A DNA stretch of 10,678 nucleotides from Alphaproteobacteria bacterium (GTDB taxonomy: Bacteria; Pseudomonadota; Alphaproteobacteria; Sphingomonadales; Sphingomonadaceae): assembly GCA_005882415.1 (NCBI GenBank), contig VBAE01000274.1, positions 1-10,678 of the forward strand. The letters are read 5' to 3'. Positions 6,274 through 10,678 of this stretch are shown in pieces; within the stretch, counting starts at the first letter, position 1; every line of letters starts with the position of its first letter. Under the pieces are notes generated by a model. That model was not told the DNA's origin. It searched no databases and was given only the letters and a program-made list of their open reading frames with translations. A program made the translations under genes and the position numbers.

Positions 6274-6287
6274 TTCGGAGACTGGAC

Positions 6288-7403
6288 ATGAGCGACGACT
6301 CCCAAGCTGCCCCCCTCCCGCTGGACCGCTGGCACGTCGCCCGGGGCGCACGGATGGTGCCCTTCGCCGGCTATTCGATGCCGATCCAATATGAAGGCAT
6401 CATCGCCGAGCACCGCTGGACCCGCGAGAGCGCCGGCCTGTTCGACGTCAGCCATATGGGCCAGCTCATCCTCGCCGGCCCCGGCGCCGAGAAGGCGCTC
6501 GAGACCCTTCTCCCCGCCGACCTCGCCATCTTGAAGGAAGGGCGCCTCCGCTACTCGCTGCTCCTCGCCGACGACGGCGGGATCCTCGACGACCTCATGG
6601 TCACCCGCCGCGGCGACCATTTCTACGTCGTCGTGAACGGCGCCACCAAGCTCGACGACATCGCCCACATCGAAGCCCGCCTCCCCCAGGGCGTCGTCCT
6701 CGATCACATGAAGGAGCAAGCCCTCCTCGCCCTCCAGGGCCCCAAGGCGGTGGACGCGCTCTCCCGCCTCGCGCCCGGGGTGGAGGCCCTCGGCTTCATG
6801 ACGGGCGCGCCCTTCCAGCTCGGCTCGGTCACCGCCTGGATCAGCCGCTCGGGCTATACCGGCGAGGACGGCTTCGAAATCTCAATCCCCGCCGCCCGCG
6901 CCGTCGAAGTGGCCGACCTCCTCACCGAGCAGGCCGAAGTGAAGCCGATCGGCCTCGGCGCCCGCGATTCGCTCCGGCTCGAGGCGGGCCTGCCGCTCTA
7001 CGGCCATGATCTCGACCCGACCACGACCCCGATCGAGGCCGATCTCGGCTTCGCCATCTCCAAGCGGCGCCGCGGCGAGGGCGGGTTCGCCGGCTGGCAC
7101 CGGATCATCCGCGAGATCGAGCAGGGCGCGATCCGCCGCCGCGTCGGCCTCGCCGTCGAAGGCCGCCAGCCGGTCCGGGAAGGCGCCATGGTCGTCGACG
7201 CGGAGGGCAATGAGGTGGGCAAGGTGACCAGCGGCGGCTTCTCGCCGATCCTGGAAGCGCCGATCGCCATGGCCTATGTCCCTGCCGCCTCCGCCGAGCC
7301 GGGCGCCACGGTGACGCTCGCCCAGCGCGGCAAGCTCTATCAGGCCCGGGTCGTCCCGATGCCGTTCGTACCCCACAGATATCAGCGCAAGGGAGCCGCG
7401 TAG
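6288..7403 (+). CDS. gcvT: Glycine cleavage system T protein (aminomethyltransferase)
   Basis: A 371-residue cytoplasmic enzyme that takes the aminomethyl group from the lipoyl arm of H protein, releases ammonia and hands the C1 unit to tetrahydrofolate as 5,10-methylene-THF. Landmarks are MVPFAGYSMPIQY (23-35), FDVSHMGQ (52-59), DDGGILDDLMV with the catalytic Asp101, SRSGYTGEDGFEI (187-199), and GLGARDSLRLEAGLPLYGHD (222-241). The C-terminal barrel has GKVTSGGFSP (311-320) and ends VPMPFVPHRYQR. The open frame extends 23 codons upstream into the riboswitch, but the ATG at 6288 is chosen because GGAG lies 7 bases before it and the protein then has normal family length. It is the first gene after the glycine riboswitch, and its TAG stop abuts the gcvH ATG. 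Confidence 0.97.
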   Translation: MSDDSQAAPLPLDRWHVARGARMVPFAGYSMPIQYEGIIAEHRWTRESAGLFDVSHMGQLILAGPGAEKALETLLPADLAILKEGRLRYSLLLADDGGILDDLMVTRRGDHFYVVVNGATKLDDIAHIEARLPQGVVLDHMKEQALLALQGPKAVDALSRLAPGVEALGFMTGAPFQLGSVTAWISRSGYTGEDGFEISIPAARAVEVADLLTEQAEVKPIGLGARDSLRLEAGLPLYGHDLDPTTTPIEADLGFAISKRRRGEGGFAGWHRIIREIEQGAIRRRVGLAVEGRQPVREGAMVVDAEGNEVGKVTSGGFSPILEAPIAMAYVPAASAEPGATVTLAQRGKLYQARVVPMPFVPHRYQRKGAA

Positions 7404-7775
7404 ATGAGCGTTCTTTACACGGAAGAGCATGAGTGGATCCGCGTCGAGGGCGATGAAGCCGTCGTCGGGATCACGGACTTCGCGCAAGGGCAGCTCGGCG
7501 ACATCGTCTTCGTCGAGCTTCCCGAGGCCGGCCGCCAGGTGACGAAGGGCGGCGACGCTGCCGTCGTCGAATCGGTGAAGGCCGCGTCCGACGTCTATGC
7601 GCCGGTCACCGGCGAGGTGGTCGAGGCGAACCAGGCGCTGGTCGACGACCCCTCTTTGGTCAACACCGATCCGGAAGGGGAAGGCTGGTTCTTCCGCCTC
7701 CGCCTGGCCGATGCTTCGGAACTCGACGGCCTGATGGACGCTGCTGCCTATAAGAGCTTCTGCGACAGCCAGTGA
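7404..7775 (+). CDS. gcvH: Glycine cleavage system H protein (lipoyl carrier)
   Basis: A 123-residue lipoyl-domain protein that shuttles the aminomethyl intermediate between P, T and L proteins. The lipoylated residue is Lys59 in AAVVESVKAASDVYAP. Family features around it are YTEEHEWIRVEGDEAVVGITDFAQ (residues 5-28, in two blocks), GDIVFVELPE (33-41) and EGEGWFFRLRLAD (near 92-104). The C-terminus MDAAAYKSFC is also typical. Length is normal. The ATG follows the gcvT stop with no gap, and GGGAG (7391-7395) inside the end of gcvT is an 8-base-spaced ribosome binding site. It needs lipoate attachment by LipB/LipA or LplA, none of which is encoded in this window. Confidence 0.98.
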   Translation: MSVLYTEEHEWIRVEGDEAVVGITDFAQGQLGDIVFVELPEAGRQVTKGGDAAVVESVKAASDVYAPVTGEVVEANQALVDDPSLVNTDPEGEGWFFRLRLADASELDGLMDAAAYKSFCDSQ

Positions 7776-7806
7776 CGCGGAAGACCGCAGCGAAGGGATT
7801 GTTTTC

Positions 7807-8592
7807 GTGGTGAATCAGGCTTCCCGCTGGTCGGCCGGCGACTATGCCGCCAACGCGGCGTTCGTGCCCGCTCTGGGCGCTCCGGCGCTTGCCTTGCTTG
7901 CGCCCAAGGGCGGGGAGATCATCCTCGACATCGGCTGCGGCGACGGCACTTTGACCGCGCAGATCGCCGCCGCCGGCGCCAAGGTGATCGGCCTCGACGC
8001 CTCGGAAGAGATGGTCGAAGCCGCGCGCTCCAAGGGTGTCGACGCCTTCCTCGCCGACGCCCAAGCCTTGAACCTCCCCGACCAGCCGAGCCGCTTCGGC
8101 CAGTTCGACGCCGCTTTCTCCAACGCCGCTTTGCACTGGATGCTCGATCCCGACGCGGTCGCGGAAGGCGTGTTCGCTTCGCTCCGCCCGGGCGGGCGCT
8201 TCGTCGGCGAGATGGGCGGGGAGGGCAATCTCGCCCTCCTTCGCCAAGGCCTTCGCGACGAGGTCACCGAGCGCGGCTATCCGGCCCCGGCCGAGGACCC
8301 GCAATGGTATCCGAGCGTCGAGGCCTTCACCCGCCTCTACAATTGCGCCGGCTTCTGCGAGATCCAGGCAAGCCTGATCCCGCGCCCGACCGCGCTCCCC
8401 AACGGCATCGCCACCTGGGTCAAGACCTTCCGCAGCGGCTGGCTCGACATGGCGGAAGTGCCCGAGGAAGCCCGCGACGAAGTCGCCGCCGCCGTCGAGA
8501 CCCGCCTCGAACCCGCGCTAAAGCACCCCGACGGCACCTTCCACGCCGACTATGTCCGCCTCCGCTTCTCGATGCGAAAGCCGGAAGAGTGA
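7807..8592 (+). CDS. Class I SAM-dependent methyltransferase (trans-aconitate methyltransferase-like)
   Basis: A 261-residue soluble methyltransferase with the Rossmann-like SAM fold. Motif I is LDIGCGDG (40-47). The acidic residue binding the SAM ribose is Asp64 or close by in VIGLDAS; motif II/post-II is FDAAFSNAALHWMLDPD (100-116), and LRPGGRF (126-132) precedes strand 5. The pattern resembles trans-aconitate 2-methyltransferase (Tam) and related Methyltransf_11/25 proteins, but the substrate cannot be inferred. The start is GTG at 7807, with AAGGGA (7793-7798) 8 bases upstream; a second GTG at 7810 is possible. It lies 31 bases after gcvH on the same strand and before gcvPA, so it is probably carried on the glycine-riboswitch transcript, although it is not part of the glycine cleavage complex. 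Its stop is followed by a repeat-bearing gap of 202 bases. Confidence 0.87.
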   Translation: MVNQASRWSAGDYAANAAFVPALGAPALALLAPKGGEIILDIGCGDGTLTAQIAAAGAKVIGLDASEEMVEAARSKGVDAFLADAQALNLPDQPSRFGQFDAAFSNAALHWMLDPDAVAEGVFASLRPGGRFVGEMGGEGNLALLRQGLRDEVTERGYPAPAEDPQWYPSVEAFTRLYNCAGFCEIQASLIPRPTALPNGIATWVKTFRSGWLDMAEVPEEARDEVAAAVETRLEPALKHPDGTFHADYVRLRFSMRKPEE

Positions 8593-8606
8593 GGGGCGGC
8601 TCAGCA

Positions 8607-8661
8607 GTCCTCCCCATCGCCAGATGGGGAGGGGGACCGGACGAAGTCCGGTGGAGGGGTA
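8607..8661 (+). repeat. REP-like palindromic repeat, left copy
   Basis: This unit begins GTCCTCCCC and ends GGTGGAGGGGTA. It holds two hairpins: CCTCCCCATC (8609-8618) with GATGGGGAGG (8623-8632), a 10-bp stem with loop GCCA; and ACCGGAC (8636-8642) with GTCCGGT (8646-8652), a 7-bp stem with loop GAA. The same ends occur in reverse orientation at 8715-8772. It resembles the dispersed palindromic repeats that I recall from intergenic regions of sphingomonad genomes. It lies between the methyltransferase and gcvPA. Confidence 0.75.
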
Positions 8662-8714
8662 AAAGGCACCGCCCCTCCTCGGTTCACGCTCGAACCTCCC
8701 AGGTCACCGCCTTC

Positions 8715-8772
8715 TACCCCTCCACTCCGTTACACGGGGTCCCCCTCCCCACCGCGCTGCGGCGGGGAGGAC
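8715..8772 (-). repeat. REP-like palindromic repeat, right inverted copy
   Basis: This is the reverse-complement partner of the repeat at 8607-8661. On the plus strand it starts TACCCCTCCAC and ends GGGGAGGAC; the conserved GGTCCCCCTCCCC block is also shared. The end hairpin is CCTCCCC (8744-8750) plus CCGC (8752-8755), pairing with GCGG (8759-8762) and GGGGAGG (8764-8770) across one A/C mismatch. The inner loop sequences differ from the left copy while the stems are kept, as expected for compensatory drift of a structured repeat. The two copies face each other around a 53-base spacer, so the whole 8607-8772 segment could fold as one long hairpin in RNA, similar to BIME arrangements. Confidence 0.75.
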
Positions 8773-8794
8773 TAGCTCCTCAGGAGCGCTCCCA

Positions 8795-10150
8795 ATGAGA
8801 TACCTTCCCCTTTCCGACCGCGACCGGCAGGAGATGCTGCGCACCGTCGGCGCGTCTTCCATCGACGATCTCTTCGTCGACGTGCCCGAAGCGGCGCGCC
8901 TCGCGGCCAAGATCGACGGCCTCCCCGACCACGCCAGCGAGATGGCGGTCGAGCGCCGCCTTGGCGCGATGGCGCGGCGTAACCTCGTCGCCGGAGACGT
9001 GCCCTTCTTCCTGGGCTGCGGCGCCTACAAGCACCACATCCCCGCGTCCGTCGATCACCTCATCCAGCGTGGCGAGTTCCTGACCAGCTACACGCCTTAC
9101 CAGCCCGAAATCGCGCAAGGCACGCTTCAGGCGCTGTTCGAATTCCAGACCCAGGTCGCCCGCCTCTACGGCTGCGACGTCGCCAACGCATCGATGTACG
9201 ACGGCTCGACCGCCTGCTGGGAAGCGATCGGAATGGCCCGGCGGATCACCCGCCGCGGCAAGGCGATCCTCTCCTCCGGCCTCCACCCGCATTACGTCTC
9301 GGTCGCAAGGACCATGGCCCGCTTCACCGGCGACCAGTTGGTGACCTCGCTCCCCGAGCTCGGCCCCGAGCCCGACACGTACGCACTCCTCGACTCGATC
9401 GACAATGAGACGAGCTGCGTCGTCGTCCAATATCCCGACATCCTCGGGCGGATCGCCGACATGTCCGAGGTCGCCGAACGCGCCCATGCCGCCGGCGCCC
9501 TCCTGATCGCGGTGGTGACCGAGCCGGTCGCGCTCGGCCTGATCCGCTCGCCGGGCGAGATGGGGGCCGACATCGTCGTCGGCGAAGGCCAGGCGATCGG
9601 AGTCGGCCTCAATTTCGGCGGGCCCTATGTGGGCCTGTTCGCCACCCGCGACAAATATGTCCGCCAGATGCCCGGCCGGCTGGCGGGCGAGACGGTTGAC
9701 GCGGAAGGCAAGCGCGGCTTCGTCCTCACTTTGTCCACCCGCGAGCAGCACATCCGCCGCGAGAAGGCGACGTCGAACATCTGCACCAACTCCGGCCTCT
9801 GCGCCTTGGCCTTCTCGATCCACATGACCCTGCTGGGCGAGACCGGCCTCCGCCGCCTCGCAGCCCTGAACCACGCCCGCGCCTCCGCCGCCGCCGACCG
9901 ACTCGCGCGCGTACCGGGCGTCGAGCTGGTCACCCCCACCTTCTTCAACGAATTCACCCTGCGCCTCCCCACCGAGGCGCGGCCGGTGGTGCGGACCATG
10001 GCGGAACGCGGCGTGCTCGGCGGCGTCTCGCTCGGCCGGCTCTATCCGGGCGCCGAAGCGCTCGAACGCGGCCTCGTCGTCGCAGTCACCGAAACCAGCA
10101 GCGATGACGATGTCGAGGCGCTCGCCGGCGCGCTCGAGGAGGCATTATGA
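8795..10150 (+). CDS. gcvPA: Glycine dehydrogenase (decarboxylating) subunit 1, P protein alpha
   Basis: A 451-residue protein: the N-terminal half of the split P protein, which with GcvPB decarboxylates glycine and loads the aminomethyl group on GcvH. The PLP lysine lies in subunit 2, so this subunit shapes the active site. Diagnostic blocks are MRYLPLSDRDRQEML at the start, FLGCGAYKHHIP (72-83), TSYTPYQPEIAQGTLQ (97-112), NASMYDGSTACWEA (131-144), GEGQAIGVGLNFGGPYVG (from about 263), and STREQHIRREKATSNICTN further on. The ATG at 8795 has AGGAG 8 bases upstream. Length is normal for GcvPA. The stop overlaps the gcvPB start (ATGA, 10147-10150). It follows the REP-like repeats, which separate it from the gcvT-gcvH part of the operon. 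Confidence 0.97.
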   Translation: MRYLPLSDRDRQEMLRTVGASSIDDLFVDVPEAARLAAKIDGLPDHASEMAVERRLGAMARRNLVAGDVPFFLGCGAYKHHIPASVDHLIQRGEFLTSYTPYQPEIAQGTLQALFEFQTQVARLYGCDVANASMYDGSTACWEAIGMARRITRRGKAILSSGLHPHYVSVARTMARFTGDQLVTSLPELGPEPDTYALLDSIDNETSCVVVQYPDILGRIADMSEVAERAHAAGALLIAVVTEPVALGLIRSPGEMGADIVVGEGQAIGVGLNFGGPYVGLFATRDKYVRQMPGRLAGETVDAEGKRGFVLTLSTREQHIRREKATSNICTNSGLCALAFSIHMTLLGETGLRRLAALNHARASAAADRLARVPGVELVTPTFFNEFTLRLPTEARPVVRTMAERGVLGGVSLGRLYPGAEALERGLVVAVTETSSDDDVEALAGALEEAL

Positions 10151-10678
10151 GCATGAACCGCGAAGGCCGCGCCACCCGCCCCGAATCGGCGGACGCAGGC
10201 GAGACCCAGACCTGGACCGGCAACCGCGCCCTGATGCTCGAAGAGCCTTTGATCTTCGAGCTCGGCGAGGAAGAAGGCTGCGGCGTCGATATCGATGGGG
10301 CAAAGGAGGGGCACACCCGTCTCGCCGGTCTCGAACGCAACCGCCCGATCGGCCTTCCGGGCCTGTCCGAGCCCCAGGCGGTGCGCCATTACACCCGCCT
10401 GTCGCGCCAGAATTACGCCATCGACCTCGGCCTGTTCCCGCTCGGCTCGTGCACGATGAAGCACAATCCGCGCCTCTGCGAGAAGATGGCGCGGCTGCCC
10501 GGTTTCGCCGACATCCACCCGCTCCAGCCGACCGACACCGTCCAGGGCGCGCTGCAGCTGATCGAGGAGCTCGGCGGCTGGCTGGTCAGGCTCACCGGCA
10601 TGCACTCGGTGGCGATGAGCCCCAAGGCCGGCGCCCATGGCGAGCTTTGCGGCCTGCTCGCGATCCGCGCCGCGCTCG
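10147..10678 (+). CDS. gcvPB: Glycine dehydrogenase (decarboxylating) subunit 2, P protein beta, 5' part
   Basis: The first 177 codons are present; the gene runs off the right edge. The protein pairs with GcvPA and carries the PLP-binding lysine, which lies beyond the window. The readable portion has the family's EEPLIFELGEE near 34-44, LPGLSEPQAVRHYTRLS, LGLFPLGSCTMKHNPRL (about 94-110), GFADIHPLQP, and MSPKAGAHGEL near the edge. The ATG at 10147 overlaps the gcvPA stop, but the strong GAGGAGG (10136-10142) lies only 4 bases before it. A second in-frame ATG at 10153 has a more usual 10-base spacing and could be the real start, shortening the product by two residues. It is the last visible gene of the riboswitch-controlled operon. 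Confidence 0.96.
   Translation, partial: MSMNREGRATRPESADAGETQTWTGNRALMLEEPLIFELGEEEGCGVDIDGAKEGHTRLAGLERNRPIGLPGLSEPQAVRHYTRLSRQNYAIDLGLFPLGSCTMKHNPRLCEKMARLPGFADIHPLQPTDTVQGALQLIEELGGWLVRLTGMHSVAMSPKAGAHGELCGLLAIRAAL

Noticed and set aside
6219..6287. N-terminal extension of gcvT of 23 codons
   Set aside because: It begins inside the 3' end of the riboswitch and ignores the good Shine-Dalgarno at 6277-6280.
8593..8794. CRISPR-like or insertion-sequence remnant
   Set aside because: There are only two inverted copies of a palindromic unit, with no regular spacers, no transposase frame and no target-site duplication.
8780..9874. A 364-codon minus-strand open frame opposite gcvPA
   Set aside because: It is antisense to a highly conserved gene and shares the repeat-derived start; no recognisable protein.

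Overview
The window looks like a stretch of core chromosome from a GC-rich alphaproteobacterium, most likely a sphingomonad. The reasons are strongly GC-biased third codon positions, a Flp/Tad pilus locus of cpa type, a glycine decarboxylase split into two subunits (gcvPA/gcvPB), an ispH-rnhA pair, and protein sequences that read like Sphingomonadales homologues. This assignment is made from memory of the families, not from a search. No phage genes, insertion sequences, CRISPR arrays, tRNAs or rRNAs were seen.

Layout. (1) 1-1838, minus strand: the start of a Flp (tight adherence) pilus operon in the order cpaA (prepilin peptidase), cpaB (assembly protein) and cpaC (outer-membrane secretin, which runs off the left edge). 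(2) 1888-3914, plus strand: an alpha/beta hydrolase of monoacylglycerol lipase/lysophospholipase type, whose stop overlaps the start of a DauA-like FAD-dependent D-amino-acid dehydrogenase. (3) 3887-5297, minus strand: ispH (last step of the MEP isoprenoid pathway) followed by rnhA (RNase HI). rnhA overlaps the dehydrogenase tail to tail by 28 bases. (4) 5320-5978, plus strand: a predicted sigma-70-type promoter and a small lipoprotein gene whose 3' end appears frameshifted. (5) 5988-10678, plus strand: a tandem glycine riboswitch followed by gcvT, gcvH, a SAM-dependent methyltransferase, a pair of inverted palindromic repeats, gcvPA, and gcvPB (cut by the right edge).

How the genes work together. 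Region 5 is a glycine-sensing catabolic operon. The riboswitch leader should couple expression of the T, H and P proteins of the glycine cleavage system to cellular glycine, which feeds C1 units to tetrahydrofolate. The L protein (lipoamide dehydrogenase) is not encoded here. The methyltransferase is an extra passenger, and the REP-like repeats after it could uncouple the levels of gcvPA/gcvPB from those of gcvT/gcvH.

I see no clearly new multi-gene system. The points most worth a second look are the architecture of the glycine riboswitch (an unbroken 12-bp leader/linker helix and a mismatch in the second aptamer), the broken lipoprotein reading frame, the methyltransferase and repeats inside the gcv operon, and a changed active-site residue in the D-amino-acid dehydrogenase.
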